From Saccoglossus kowalevskii (Eukaryota; Hemichordata; Enteropneusta; Harrimaniidae), in the NCBI RefSeq assembly GCF_000003605.2, contig NW_003119426.1:770527-834526 (forward strand): DNA of 64,000 nt, in the 5' to 3' direction. Shown piece after piece: positions 1 through 13,080 of this stretch. The notes under the pieces were generated by a model, which was given only the letters and a program-made list of their open reading frames with translations, searched no databases and was not told the DNA's origin. Position 1 is the stretch's first letter. Every line of letters begins with the position of its first letter. The translations under genes were made by a program, and so were the position numbers.

Positions 1-693
1 TTTTTTTCAAACATCGGGCCATTTTGTTTCACCATGAAAACCGTTTTATTAGATGTCTTATCAGAGACACTTGAAGGATTAGCTTGTTTGTAAACTGTCA
101 GCGTGTACAGTGGGACAGTAATGTTTGTCAGAGGATTATCCCACGTTGTTCGTTTGCATAACAATGGAAAACCCGAACGTTCCTGGAGTACGGACTCAAA
201 TGCCAGCAGTTTTCTTCATTTTTCAAGCTCGAGCTTGAAATTATTCATTATGTGACACTCTTTATGAGTTCTATGATATCAGTGGTTAATATGTTTGGCC
301 ATTTTTAGTGTATATTTATAATAATGCAGCAAATCTACAGTGTTTTATTAAACAAAACTGTTTTTCGCGTTTTTCTCGAGTTGAAGTTTTGATCGAGAAC
401 GACTCATTGGGACCGCCGCCAAATCAAGTGCGTTCGAACTAGGACATTCAAACTCGCAGTTATCGTTCAAAAGATAATGAACAAAAGGTCATGTGATCTC
501 AATGATGGTGCGGTGATGCGCATTATTTTTCTTCTTCTTTCTTGCAATTGCCGTGATTTTTTTTTTCTAATTTTACGAATGAAGTCACCTTTTTGCCTCG
601 TTTTCTCTCATACAGCATATTTGGCGAAAACATTGAGACGTGAATGTGTCAACAAGACTTTACATTTATAAAACAAACCTAAAAAAAGATAAC
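1..693. other. gene-free stretch
   Basis: I see no supported gene here. It is AT-rich with several T runs, including a run at the very first bases and one near 550. One short open frame of 64 codons near 477 is of a length expected by chance. It lies just downstream of a candidate minus-strand exon (694-972), so it may be intron or downstream sequence of whatever gene that exon belongs to. Confidence 0.5.
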
Positions 694-972
694 CTACTTG
701 AAAGTCATTTTGCCACCGGTTCGAGCCATCCATCCTATATCACTAGTTTTCAGGTGGATATTGGGAAGTGTAATCGTGGGGCTTCTCGGTGAACATGGCG
801 ACGGCAGCGGACTCCTACGAACATGATAAATTCCATGGTCGGGAATGGTCAGTCGCTCCAGATTGGTCACCGGCCTTGGACTAGAGTGAACTTGTTTCCT
901 AGCGATCTTCGTTTTGGTTTCTTCAAAGTGAGCTGGAAGTGCGAGTGTAGTTACTGGTCTTGCCACTGCCAT
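694..972 (-). CDS. candidate first coding exon, unknown gene running left
   Basis: This is an open frame of 92 codons on the minus strand. The ATG is in a good initiation context (A at -3, G at +4) after a run of A. The product is basic and rich in Ser, Pro, Thr and Arg, with motifs such as RRSPLPSPCSPRSP and TITLPNIHL. This is the same flavour as the N-terminal exons of the CNBD2-like genes further right. No clean donor is visible before its stop; a weak GT occurs within GCTCGAACCGGTGGC. It could be a first exon of a third family member, a small standalone gene, or a chance frame. I do not recognise a domain. Confidence 0.25.
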   Translation of the reverse strand: MAVARPVTTLALPAHFEETKTKIARKQVHSSPRPVTNLERLTIPDHGIYHVRRSPLPSPCSPRSPTITLPNIHLKTSDIGWMARTGGKMTFK

Positions 973-1747
973 GTTTTTTTTTTCTTCAGGAGAACAAACC
1001 TATCAGCGAATCCGCCTATAATGCAGACCACAGAACAACTTTGAAGCAGACAACAAAATTATAGCATTGGCGCAAAATTCGTAAACTTGCTGGACGTCGA
1101 TAGCGACAGGGACACCAAAGAGAAAACACTCGCACCTATCAGTAGAGTTATTCTGTCCAACGTCGCGGTATGATGTTTTATTGGTAACTCGGTGAATATT
1201 CCCACACTAACGGCCGCGCGACCCTTGATGCTAATAACCGACACCAGGGGGCTTTAGTGGCAAGATAAATATCGTCACCCCGAGAAACCCAACGTGCAGC
1301 GTAAATCACGTGTAAGTATCATATGAATACAATAACGGACCTGTTATCCCGTTATTGTGACGTCAACGCATTCTGATCAAAATGACCGCCACGTGCACTC
1401 TATTGCAACCAGTGCATTGGTATAACGGTAATCCCCTTTTAGTGATCTTGCTGGCCGGAATCTATATGCAGGATACTTTTATTTGTTACTTTGTTTTTCA
1501 AGTGAAAGACGTCACTCACAACCTTCAGAAATAATGCCCCTGTTTACCCGCCCTGTTTCTGACTTTATGAACAGCGCCATCTATGAGTCTACGTATTTTA
1601 CAACCCAAAATTCGGGAAAATATTGATCGCATTTGCGTTTACTGGGTTACGTTACGTTTTTGAGTTAGGTCAGGGTCACGAAGTGTGCACCAATCTTATT
1701 CGAACTTTCGTTTTGGGTTTGTATAATTCGATTCAGTGGCGATGTAA
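973..1747. other. gene-free stretch
   Basis: Nothing I can support as a gene. The part nearest 973 would be the upstream region of the candidate exon at 694-972. It contains a moderately CpG-containing segment around 1080-1260, without recognisable promoter motifs. Confidence 0.45.
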
Positions 1748-1880
1748 TTAAAGCGCGGTGGTCGTAGCGCAGCCCGTGCTCGAATTTCATGTAAATAAAC
1801 AATGTATTTTACAGGCCTTGTATACTTCGCTATGAGTTCCATATCGAACAGGACGCGGCGCGACGACCACCGCCCTTTAA
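1748..1880. mobile_element. palindromic MITE, family 2, copy 1
   Basis: This is a 133 bp element that begins TTAAAG and ends CTTTAA, with terminal inverted repeats (TTAAAGCGCGGTGGTCGT at one end, ACGACCACCGCCCTTTAA at the other). The core includes a stretch around GTAAATAAACAATGTATTTT that recurs in copies near 9.3 and 16.1 kb. It has no coding capacity, so it is a non-autonomous DNA transposon. The TTAA at each end may be a target duplication, as in TTAA-specific transposons, or part of the repeat itself. Confidence 0.8.
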
Positions 1881-4800
1881 CAAGCATGTAAGCAGTCGGA
1901 AAGTGTATCATGGACGGAGAGAGTCGAGTTGATACGATTGTTCAGTATGCACCGATCATTTTTAATCATTTATTTGTCCAATGTGTTTATGGTCATTCCT
2001 ACACCTTGATGGATGGCATGTTTGTTAATTACTAGTACGTAATTACTATTGATGGAACATTCGATTCCCGACTCGCCAACTGATGGGAATTTAATTCGGG
2101 GGTGGATATTACGTTTGTTACAGCATAGTAGCGATTTGTTTTAGTTTTTTTTCTTTTTCTTGGAGCATTTATCTGATCAACTATGTTGATATGAGTTGTG
2201 TACCATACCTATTTGTAGGTAATAGTATTTACAGAGCGAATGGCCAACTTTATATATCGCCCTCAATAGCTCATAATGGGCAATGTTTCGACCTTAATGT
2301 ATTGTTGCGTTTCGAGCTCTTCTTAAAACAAATATAAGCCTGGTCACGTGTTTTACATTTCTTGCGATACAGGAGGTGCCGATTTTCGAACTTTCTCTGA
2401 CGGATTTTGATTAGATGGTAAGACATATAGTGTTCTATGTTTTGTTTAAATGTCTTCTATTCAGTCAAAACCAGTATATTTTCGGGTTCTTCTCCGAAAT
2501 GATAAGACGGTACTACTCACGTAGTACGACACAAAAGGCGACGAGTTTGGAACTTTTTCGGAGATTATATGTACTATGGCAGATGCTTCAATTTTTTGTG
2601 AAAACCGATAATTGCGAAATCATCTCCGTTCATTGAGATGTCATTGTACTTTCATCATTTTACAACACTTTTACAACTGTTATAATTACGGAAAGCCATT
2701 CAGGACCTACGATGGTTTAATAAAGATCCCACAGAGAAAGGTATAGAATTGAAAGTTGCATACAAGTATAATAGAGTTATTGTCAACGTAGTACTCCTAG
2801 CGCGAAACCAACAAAACAAACCCACGATGGATTCCCGCTTCACATAACTGAACCTGACATCGATGCACCAAGTTTAACATCTCTATCAAGGAATGGCCCG
2901 GATTGTCAGTATAATTGGACCCGCTGGGTGAAATCATGACTTTAACTGTGTTAAGTCCCAATAAAACAATTTCTGATTGATTGTCTACGGTGATACCCAA
3001 TGCGATGCGATTCACACAATACACGTGCCTAGAGGGGGTCAGCGTGTCTTCAGAGTTCGTCACGCACGACAGGGCCTTTTCCCAATACATTGTCCTTCAC
3101 TTTGATTCCAAAGACAACAATAGCCGAATAGTATACGTAAGCATCGAGGTTATTTGTAAAACCAACACCGAATGTTGCTTTTACTTTCCATCCATGTAAT
3201 AAGGCGCTTTCATTGAACACGACACGTACCGAGGTTTACAAGGTGAGACCTCGATGCCTATTCTTGGCAGAATCACAATTACAGTGAGTGGAAAGGACAC
3301 CGCATCTAACTATATCACGCACTGTCACCCCTTGTTGTCTTATGAGGTAGGGGTGGCACGAAGGCCAACCAACTGGGGGGATTAGGGCTATTATGTATTG
3401 ATGGTGTCATTATGTATTGTTAGCGCGCCACTGCATCGTTTGTAGTTTTAATCCTGCCATTGGATAGGATTTGTACCGATCTTCAAATTATTCCGTAATC
3501 ACTAAAGCAGTAATATTGAGTATTGCGTGTGTTATAACCGACGAAAATTTACTTAAATAAAGTTCAAGAAGTACGCCCTAGTACTTGGTTAACGACGATA
3601 CAACTTTGTTTGGAAACTATTTCAATAACAGATTGAGAATTCAATATTGTATCGCAATTTGTCACTCTGAAAAGGGTGTCCGAAGTGTCTTGCAAAAGGA
3701 ACTATACCTACGTTGATTTCAAACTTAAAGCTTTGTAATATGTATTTATCTACGCATTCAAGCGTCTGCCATTGACTGTTTAAATTACCCTTTAAGAATC
3801 GTCATACTCGTCAACGTGTATTGTGCTTCGCTAGAGCGGCCTTCAATACAAATCCTCTTTTCTCTAATTGTCATTCTTTGCTTCTGGACTCCAAGATAGT
3901 CTCATCTTTTTGTTAAACAATCCCGGTGGGCCTTTAAAGTGGGCGCCATCACCGTGACAACGGCTCAAAGGCTTGAAAGCCTTCCACGGTGGCTTCAGAA
4001 TTTGCCAACAATTGAAATAGACAATGCTTTATTTCAATTGGGGTCTTCCAGTCGAACGATCATCACGCTGACTTTGTTATGGTGTTTTGCGACGGGGTAA
4101 GCTGTGGATACAGACCCTCGCCAAGTTGTCAAAACTAACACAGGAAAATGCACAGTTCAGATTGCAGAATGGACACGTAAGTCAACCGAACGAAATCACA
4201 CGTGTGATGTTATTGTACCGATCACCACGACTAATGTAGTTACCCGTATGTAATTTAATGCACGCATGGGCACCACCTCGGAGAGAGCATGATACCGGCA
4301 TGCATAGAGAGACGGACATGCTTCCTGGGTTGCACGAAAATTGCACAATACTTAATGTTTAACGACAGTGCTCAGCCGAGTTACAAATTAGCGATTCGTT
4401 TTAATGCCATATACGATGCGTTTAACGACTGTCTGAGTAGCTATTACGCGGCCACCTCTCATTGCACGGTCGCCTTGACACCGCGCCATCATAAATTTAT
4501 GTTGTCACCGGGGTGGAATTCTTAAATTATGATTTATTTCGATGTTCAAATTCAAGTTCACTGAAATACAACAAACTATGTGTCTCAGAACCCGTGTCAG
4601 GTTCCGCAGTGGTACGCGTCATCGTATAGTATAAATCCCTTACTATCAAAATATATCCATCTCAGTTTGGTTTAGTAAAGTGTTATGTTTATATCATCTA
4701 TTATATTTCACCGTTAAAGTAGAGAGGTGAAACCCGGAAGTACGTAAGTGATTGGCGCTCTTCGTTGCCATAGCCGGCGGTTTAATATGTACAGTCCACA

Positions 4801-6734
4801 TATGACGTCACTGTTAACCGCATTCACCTCTTTATTCCTTTTTGTTATTCCCTTGCCTATACTACATTGATACATTACAATTGTGCAGAGCGAATTTAAG
4901 TCAGACGATTTTTTTAAAAGGGAGAGGAGGGTCCCGATTTACCACTCCATTTTTTTCTATAAATGCATTTACCCCAACCTGGGTTTTGTCTTCATTATAT
5001 ACTCGTTAACGGCCTCGCAACCTGGTAATATTTCATTATTTTCTCATCAAACATCGTGAATTAGTGAGACTGAATACTTATCGTACACACGCAAATTACC
5101 TGTTGCTCGGGACGCTCAACAGAATTGTCAATCTACATATAGTATGCAAATTCGACTCGCGTTCAGTTGTTCACTGATTTAACTTTTTTTTCCTCTTCTA
5201 AATTTGGAAAGAATGTCGAATCGGTCTCTATTATGACGTCATTGTCAGGCCATTCGGGTTTGCTAATACGTAACAGTTGGACGGGACCGGACGATTCTCG
5301 CGTGCAACGTCGCGGTGCAGACATGGTAGCATTCCAGCTGGGGAGCTAAGGGATGGTACGTAGCCGACTAAAGAAATAATAATAACTTGAATGATTTCAA
5401 ATCGAGGCAATGCTCGGGAATCCTAAATAAGTCGGCATTAGTTCGGAGTCCGCTCGGCTGTGAAACAACGCAGATTTTATTTTGTAATATGAGGGAGAGA
5501 GGTGCGGATCACGGACCTAAATTACCGTGTTTCCCCGTTGTGTTGATCGCAAATCACGCCTCTTCTTGCCATTGTCGTATAGTTCACCTGACATCCCATT
5601 GAAACGAGTTTCTTTTTATCCGATTGTGGTACGCGTTCAATTGAGCACAGCGTTCGTTCGTTGGTGCATTATATATGTCGTCTCACTCACGATGATGGCT
5701 ACCAAGACATTCGCGTCCAGTGTCCCGAGCGGCACGGGGAGTACAAACACGAATCAAAACACCAAGGCTGTACAAGCGATTCAAGTCCTGTCGCGATGGC
5801 GATCCGGAATGAGGTGAGAAATAAAAAAAAATACGATTTGTTTTGCGGTGTTTTGTTGTTGTTGACTGAAACCGTTTAGCCTGTAATCTAACACAGAATA
5901 GTTTATTACCGACTTGTCCACGAAAACTAACCGTTCAAAACGCTCTTGGTATTTTCAATGAAACTCTCAAAGTTAAAGAGGTACTTGGGGTGTTTAAATT
6001 GGTCCCCTATATACAAACGAGGCACAGTTTTAATGTTGAAGCGCGGTTGTAACGGTGTTTGTAATGACACAACCATATAAATGGGTCCATTCCCCACTTT
6101 TAATTGCCCACTACCATCGCGGAGTACGATGAACACACTCAACTATGAACGAACGGGTACTGCGTTCATGATATTGTTTCATGACGTTACATAATGGCAG
6201 TGGGAACTAACTAGTTAATTAACCGGTATTAGTTAATTATGTTCAAATTAACTGCGGAATAATATTTTGTACAAAAATAATTATATATAACAGTAAAAAG
6301 TAATTAATAGAACAGAAAGGTAATTTTCGCCTACTGTTTTTTAACCACTAAACACTGTGACGTATAATTAGTATGCTGACATAAAAATGCCCAACTCCGT
6401 TCACAGCGCATCCTAGTGTTTACGAACATGTTTGGACAGCATATAGCAACAAAAACAACAATGACAATTTGAAAGTACAAGCGTAAGCCTGTGTGAGGTA
6501 TACGTGAATCATGAATGAAAGCGATTGTAGTTCTAATGCACCCCTGTTGTCAGCGTCAATACGAGCCTCATAAGATACATATTGAACTTGAATTTTAAGG
6601 TGAACCTAACTTCAATATTTATCGACTGTATTTCATTTCATTCGTAATTAAAAGGTCCACACGGCTCCGACATCGTCGGCTATCAGCGTCCCGTTTCGTG
6701 CCGACAGGCGGGAATCACGGTGGCGTAAACGACC
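1881..6734. other. gene-free stretch with scattered short open frames
   Basis: No gene that I can support. The longest frames are 97 codons on - at 2797-3090, 78 on + at 4289-4525, 96 on + ending 5817 and 71 on - at 5927-6142. Frames of this size are expected by chance in a window of this length. None shows a recognisable domain, and the frames lie on both strands without consistent order. A consensus-like donor (GAATGAGGTGAGA) sits at about 5814 after an open stretch on +, but no partner exon is clear. AT-rich sequence dominates 6150-6320. Confidence 0.4.
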
Positions 6735-6889
6735 ATGGCAGACATGAAGCAGTGCCGCAAACCCAAATACAAACTAAATGGATTTCGCTTTTACGAAATA
6801 AAGGATTCGCTCACTTGAAGGCACCCACGAAAGATGAGATGCGACAGGAAAAGAAGAAATCAATGATCAGAGGACTGAAAGCGGATCCG
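6735..6889 (+). CDS. candidate 5' exon, disrupted or misread
   Basis: An ATG in a strong context (GACCATGG) opens a 27-codon frame (MADMKQCRKPKYKLNGFRFY...) that stops at 6816-6818. A second frame runs on past that stop, rich in Lys and Glu (KDEMRQEKKKSMIRGLKADP), to a consensus donor CCG/GTAAGT at 6890 in phase 0. That is the phase used by the candidate first exons of gene A. A single frame change between the two frames would make one exon. This may be a decayed first exon, a sequence error, or chance. It is only suggestive. Confidence 0.18.
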
Positions 6890-9277
6890 GTAAGTTCATG
6901 ATCAAGACTGGCGATAATCGCTTCGTCCCGTTTTGTTTTTTGCCACGAGGAGGAAATAATGTGGTATTTCTACTTTAAAATTTGTTAAGATACACATAAC
7001 TTAGACACAGTCGCTCTGCGTTCTATAGCGGAACAGATGAACTGTATATCTAAATGACATTCGTGTTGAACCGCACGTATACATCGTGGGATGTGCGTTG
7101 TACTGACAGAATTCGAAAACTTGGCATACTTTGCGTGTATTAAATATAATAGCCAGCGCGTCTTCGGATACTGTTGTAAGCTCTGAAATGAGCATCTTCT
7201 TTGTAGAGAAGGGTGTGGAACACTTTATTTTTATTCACAATTCAAACTCTGTTATTGTAATATTACACACGTATTGTCATGCCGACACCTTTGTGTTCCA
7301 TCAAATTGTTCATATGGTCAAGGTCATTGACATCAACATAATCCAAACCACAATCACTTTTGCTACCAATTCAGATTTTCGAATTGCTATACTATTTCAA
7401 CACGAGGCGAAGGCGAACTTTATATTCAATACTCGTCATCTGTTATCTGCATGAACAGTAATTGGCAGAAACAAATGAGATAATTTCGTGAAGGTAGAAA
7501 AGAAATCTGCAAACTTCACGAAGTTCTCACGCATTTGTCTGAGTGATGGACCCGAGTTTGGAGAGCGGACGCTATAGCGGATAGTTGCTAATTACTGCAT
7601 ATTGTATTGACGGTCGAGCTTCAATAATCTTTTCGCCCCGGGGGAGCTCTACAATAATTGCGAAATGGTCATCGTTTTCTGACATCGTGTCTTCGGGGTT
7701 AAGACTCCTGGAGCGATGTGTGTGTGTCGCCACTCTTCCAATGTGCTGCTGTCATCGTAAGCTTTGATTTATAGATTGCGATGGACAGTCGGCTTCTAAC
7801 AGTCCGATATAACTGTGAGAGAGAAAAGGAAATACGTCTTGTCGGAATTTGGGTTAAACGTTTCTCTTTTTGTGGGTGGTTTTAGTATAAGGCCAAACAA
7901 AAAAATTATCTGCGTGTTACTGTCTTCATATATTTGTACGGTCTCTATCTTAAATGTATTTCTTCTTCGGAGCGTCTAACACAATAGGACGAGTGATGTG
8001 TTGTTTTTTATAATTATATACGCTACCGAAATAGCACTGTAGCACGCTAGGTGTGTGATTGTATGATTTATCTGGCGAGGCGGGGTCGTTGCCTGAGTGT
8101 GATATAAATAACGAGAGTGCCACCATGTGCGTATGCTCCTCGGAATTCCATCTTTGTCATCAAGTTTTTACTTTTAATTAACTCTTAACTGATCGTGTCA
8201 GAGTAAAAGTACATGAAACATGCAGGGTTATGTTTAAATGTCTGGAAGACCAGACAAATTGATATTAAGTAACGCGCCAAGACTTGTAAAATGACAGTGG
8301 TGACCGGAGCGTTAGTTAGAGTGGAACTAATCTGTCTGAATGTAAATAATTGTCGCTGTTATAATTGTTCCCAGCTGATTGTACGATTGTTCACAACATG
8401 TAATAGTTAGTCTATATATCTTCCCTTCTATATGTCTTGTTTAATGTTAATGCTAATTGCTAAACGAGGCCAAGGTCTTTCCACTGGATTGGAATTACAT
8501 TGTGGTTGATCACTACACGTGGGTACTCTAGTAGCAGTTCGCCGTACCATTATCGCACAAAACAAAAACTAACCGTGACGAAAACCGAGGAACAAAAACA
8601 AAACATTTCTTCGGTTACCTTGGTCATTATTGAATAAACAATTATTGTTGAGGTAGTTATCACTCATCTCTTAAAAGTATATTGTTTTCAAACCGGTTTG
8701 AAACTTAAAAGGGTTGATGTTGTGACGTCATAGTGCCTGTTTACACGTTCTTCTGGTATGTATTTATTTGGTCATAACATCCACGACACACGCACATCCA
8801 TTAAACTTTAACTGTGTGTTGTTTACGGCGTGTTGTTTACATATACTTGTGTGCAATACCGTAGTTACGAAAAAAGTAGGTACGCGCATTCCAACTGCGG
8901 ATAAATTTCCATCCAAACAAATCGGGTGAATTGACTACAGAAGATATTTACAGACATTGTAGCATGGATTGCCGCCATGTTGATATGCCATCACGCTCGT
9001 TAGTGTTACCATGGCAATAATCGACTTAAATAGACTAACTGTAGCGAAGTCACGTAAGGAGTTGTTGTTTTGAATGAGATATCCGATAAAGTTTACGTCA
9101 CTCATTACGTGGATCAGCGACTTTAGTGGTCTATTGACAGGGTGTATTGTCTGTGACGTCGCTGACACCGACACCACGTCGTAGATAGCATAACTTATCA
9201 AAGTGCAAGGGTTTATGTACTAGATTTAAACTATTAATGTTCAAAAAAGTGTACTGTATCCAACAAAGTACTAGCGT
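6890..9277. other. gene-free stretch
   Basis: I see no supported gene. A 107-codon frame at 7131-7454 on + is low in GC, lacks a convincing start and looks like chance. The sequence is ordinary AT-rich non-coding DNA. Confidence 0.45.
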
Positions 9278-9408
9278 TTAAAGGGCAGTGATCGTCGCGT
9301 AGCACGTTCAAATTTCATGTAAATAAACAATGTATTTTACCCGCGTTGTATACGTCGCTATGAGTCCCATATCGAACAGGACGCAGCACGACGACCTGCA
9401 CTCTTTAA
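9278..9408. mobile_element. palindromic MITE, family 2, copy 2
   Basis: A 131 bp copy in the same orientation as the one at 1748-1880. It starts TTAAAGGGCAGTGATCGTCGCG and ends with a decayed partner repeat before CTTTAA. The internal stretch with GTAAATAAACAATGTATTTT and the segment reading CGCTATGAG..CCATATCGAACAGGACGC are shared with copy 1. It has no coding capacity. Confidence 0.8.
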
Positions 9409-12400
9409 TTGATACAATGCACCTCGTTTCGCAAGCAATATAATTGCTGACTGATATAACTTAGCCAACCATTTCCTGTCCTTCAGTGTCCTGGATACAA
9501 TGTCAAGGACAAACTGCGTCCACGAATATTATTAGTGTGTCACTCAGGCTTGGCGTCTCAAAACGTGGTATTCATTTAATATAATCGATGAATTTGTTAC
9601 ATAATATCATAGACCTGCACACCATGTACATGTAGTTGAATGATGAACTGAAACATGGAGATCTAAAATCTAGTATGACAAATCAGAATAACTATCTATC
9701 AAGTGTACGATTTTTTTTTCACAGAATATCGAACAATTTCAGTGTAGTTAGCTAGTTGTCATGGTTGTTGATTTCTCACTATGTATGCTCGCACATGGTT
9801 CCTCGGGTGTCGTTGGAACGTGAGATATCTCGTGGGTTTAGAAGAGTAGTGACGTTATACTAGTAATGCTTGGATATTTATGGAGGTAGCGATCGAAATT
9901 AAGATGTAATGTCACATTCACCGTATTTTCATCATGGGTTTATGCGATCAAGATGCGACAAAATAAGGAAGCACATATCGTCACTGACACATTTGAAACG
10001 ATACACCTCATGGAAGCTCAGACAGTTCAGACACTTTCTTTAGTTTGGATAGCTAAAACTTATAAAATCACTGGTTTGAGAAGGAAACATCTTTTTTTTT
10101 CTGTTAATTGTGCATATTGACAGGTTTTTAATTTAGTACATTTAGCTATCAACGAAAGTAAAACAAGTTGAATACGATTAGTTGGTTTTACTAGAATTGA
10201 CGACGAACCACCGTATGTAACGTAAAATGTGACCGTACGTGTGAACCATTCATACCCCAGTAACAAAAACAGGATTATCATTCGTGAAATAATCACACAG
10301 TTTTACTAGTGAAGTATTAAACCAAGTAAATGTCTCCTACTCTACTATACAGTGTGTGTAACGAATTACGACGGCAATTTAATTCAATAACCATGCCATT
10401 ACATTCAGCAACCATAACTGTATTTAGAAGTCTTAACAAACGTCATTTAACATATCTTAGCAACTACGTATATAGTGCGAGCCAAGTTAATTTCCGTAAT
10501 GCTATTAATAAAAAAACACTTTATTTGGTCAAACATGTCCGTCGAGAATATTGATCTAAATGTAGGCAATAATAATTTGAATGTATTCATATTATAATTT
10601 AATAAAAATGTAATTCTCTGCTAATTAAAATGTAATTCATTCATTCATTCATTCATTTATTCATTGTTTTCAAGTTCATGTGTCATGATTTGCTCGATAA
10701 GTTTAAGTAATCGTCATACAAGTGTTCCCGTTAAACATTGTTACTCGCACGTGACAATTGGAAAAACATGGGTTAAAATACTTGGTAAATAAATTTAAAT
10801 TACAAAACGTAATTACACTACAGTGGATGTACCAAACGTTCCATGCGATGTATTCAAGGCGTGTTAATTACATTTGCTTACATGTCTATTTAATTTTTTT
10901 AAATTAAACGACAATTTATATTAGATACAAAATAAAGACAAAAAAACAGCAAATACTTAAATATTCATGTCTGACGTCACGTGGCCTTTACAAGCCCACA
11001 GCTTCTATGATGACTACATTGTCATGGAATTCACTCTCTTGTAATAGCAAACAGGAAATATGTCCCAACAAATGTGAGAACATTTAAACGATTTGACGAG
11101 ATGGATTCGGTTAAAATGCCACAGCCGTCGCATCACGTCGTGTTTGAAGTATGGTCAACAGTAGACTAATATACATGTTTGACATTTTTAGCTCAATCGT
11201 GTAAATATCCAACACGTGTATTGTAAACTAAAATGATTGTCAAAATGTATTAGTCTAGAATTGTTACACTCTTAAAATCTTTGAAAGTTTGCCAACTTTT
11301 AAAGAAATTAGATACAAACAAAAAACATTTGGCATTGTTGAAATCTGAATTTGGACTGGGAACTGAAGGCTTTCAAATTTGGCATTTCAGTCACTAAAAA
11401 TCTAAACGTGCAGTTATTTTCAGCTCAAAAATGGGGTTCGTATCATGTCACCCTTTGGTCGTTATTATCGAGATCTAGTATTGTCCCGCGTAGCCAGCTA
11501 CTTCCAAAGTTTTCCCCAGGCAGCAAAAACAGCCACCATCAAATACGTTCTCTTTGAATAGTCGCAAAGCAGATCTTTGGTGCTAGGTGTCTCACAACTG
11601 TCCAGATAACGACAGCGTGTAGACATGCTGACACAATACTAAGTTAACTCATAGTATGTACGTCTTAATCCGACACGTGCTAGCCATGCTAATAACACAC
11701 GTTACAGAATGTCTTCCAATATCTACTCTACCTGCCGTCGGAATTCACCGCGTTGTCACCATGACAACAGTGAACGAGTACATTAGCACTAATTTGCTTT
11801 TATCGTTACTGACTGCAAACTCGGATCTGAAAGCGAGGCTAATTTAATTTATACTCTAGTCCATTCTATCATGATATATTTAATGAAATAATAACAAAAA
11901 CTCGTTTCAGAAATTGAAAGAGCTGCCTAGGAGGTCGGCCACTTCTTTTAGACTCTGTATTGATTCATTGTACGTTTATAACGCGTGCTCGTTACGCGTG
12001 AGTATGCGTCTTGCGTTTGATGTAGTTCAAGAATTAAAAGCCATTCTACACTTACTTGTAGTGAATTTGCGGTAGTTCGATGTCTTTATTACGTCATAAT
12101 ATTCTCGAATCTTCGACGTTACTTAAGTCATTTAGACATAGAGTTCCAGCGAAACAATCACGATAGCGCGAATCAATCTTTGGGTTTAGAGATTTCCATT
12201 CGTATAATAAAATGCGATAATATAAACGTCCCGTACTCTGCATACGTCCCTGGGATCCATTCCCTTTTCTTCAACCGCGGATAAAAATGTCCGTTAATTG
12301 CTCGGCGTGTATTTCATTATTATGTCTCATCAACGGAGGGTTTAAAGACAATTATAATTTTCAAGGAGTTTTGGAATTAATATAATTTCAAATCCCAAAA

Positions 12401-12583
12401 GCCTGAGACGAGATTCTTCACCTGTGTTGATGTTGGATGAAAGTTCTATAATCTTTTTGGTAATTGTTTTAAATTTAATTGGGGTACTTCGCAGGTATTT
12501 TTGTCTATTAACTGAATCAATACCGTTAATACGTATGTGCAGTGATTGTTGATTATACATGTCAAAATTGTTTCTACCATAAG
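9409..12583. other. gene-free stretch ending at an assembly gap
   Basis: No supported gene. It holds a short ATTC microsatellite (10635-10665) and long AT-rich segments around 10500-10950. A minus-strand frame abuts the gap (about 79 codons, 12342-12583). It is AT-rich, enters the unknown bases and cannot be judged. Confidence 0.45.
10635..10665. repeat. (ATTC)n microsatellite
   Basis: About seven uninterrupted tetranucleotide units of ATTC followed by one variant unit. Simple repeat in a gene-free region. Confidence 0.9.
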
Positions 12584-12931
12584 NNNNNNNNNNNNNNNNN
12601 NNNNNNNNNNNNNNNNNNNNNNNNNNNNNNNNNNNNNNNNNNNNNNNNNNNNNNNNNNNNNNNNNNNNNNNNNNNNNNNNNNNNNNNNNNNNNNNNNNNN
12701 NNNNNNNNNNNNNNNNNNNNNNNNNNNNNNNNNNNNNNNNNNNNNNNNNNNNNNNNNNNNNNNNNNNNNNNNNNNNNNNNNNNNNNNNNNNNNNNNNNNN
12801 NNNNNNNNNNNNNNNNNNNNNNNNNNNNNNNNNNNNNNNNNNNNNNNNNNNNNNNNNNNNNNNNNNNNNNNNNNNNNNNNNNNNNNNNNNNNNNNNNNNN
12901 NNNNNNNNNNNNNNNNNNNNNNNNNNNNNNN
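12584..12931. other. assembly gap (348 N)
   Basis: A run of unknown bases. Open frames drawn through it are artefacts. Confidence 0.99.
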
Positions 12932-12990
12932 GGACGGGTTTCACGTTCTCTGCACGTAATAAGCTCGGTTATTAAGCATCCTTTTTTTGG

Positions 12991-13080
12991 GGGATGCCCG
13001 GTGGCCGAGGGGAAGACGTGTAGTGGCGTGAAGCTAGGCGATTAGGTGCCGTACGCGAGCGCCGGTTCGAGTCACGCACG
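12991..13080 (+). mobile_element. tRNA-like SINE head or tRNA pseudogene
   Basis: A sequence of tRNA type contains an A-box-like TGGCCGAGGGG at 13002-13012 and a B-box-like GGTTCGAGTCA at 13064-13074, about 51 bases apart. That is the layout of an internal RNA polymerase III promoter, and the A-box form resembles Leu/Ser-type tRNAs. It does not obviously fold into a complete cloverleaf, and the B box ends in A rather than the usual C. A tRNA-derived SINE is more likely than a working tRNA gene. The tail after 13080 has no clear poly(A) or simple repeat end. Confidence 0.55.

Noticed and set aside
2797-3090. A 97-codon minus-strand frame with plausible composition
   Set aside because: Roughly a dozen frames of this size are expected by chance in 64 kb. 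No domain, no splice partner, and no consistent neighbours.
5927-6142. A 71-codon minus-strand frame that looks protein-like
   Set aside because: No ATG at its beginning, chance length, and no recognisable family.
12342-13045. Long open frames across 12584-12931
   Set aside because: They run through unknown bases, so the absence of stops means nothing.
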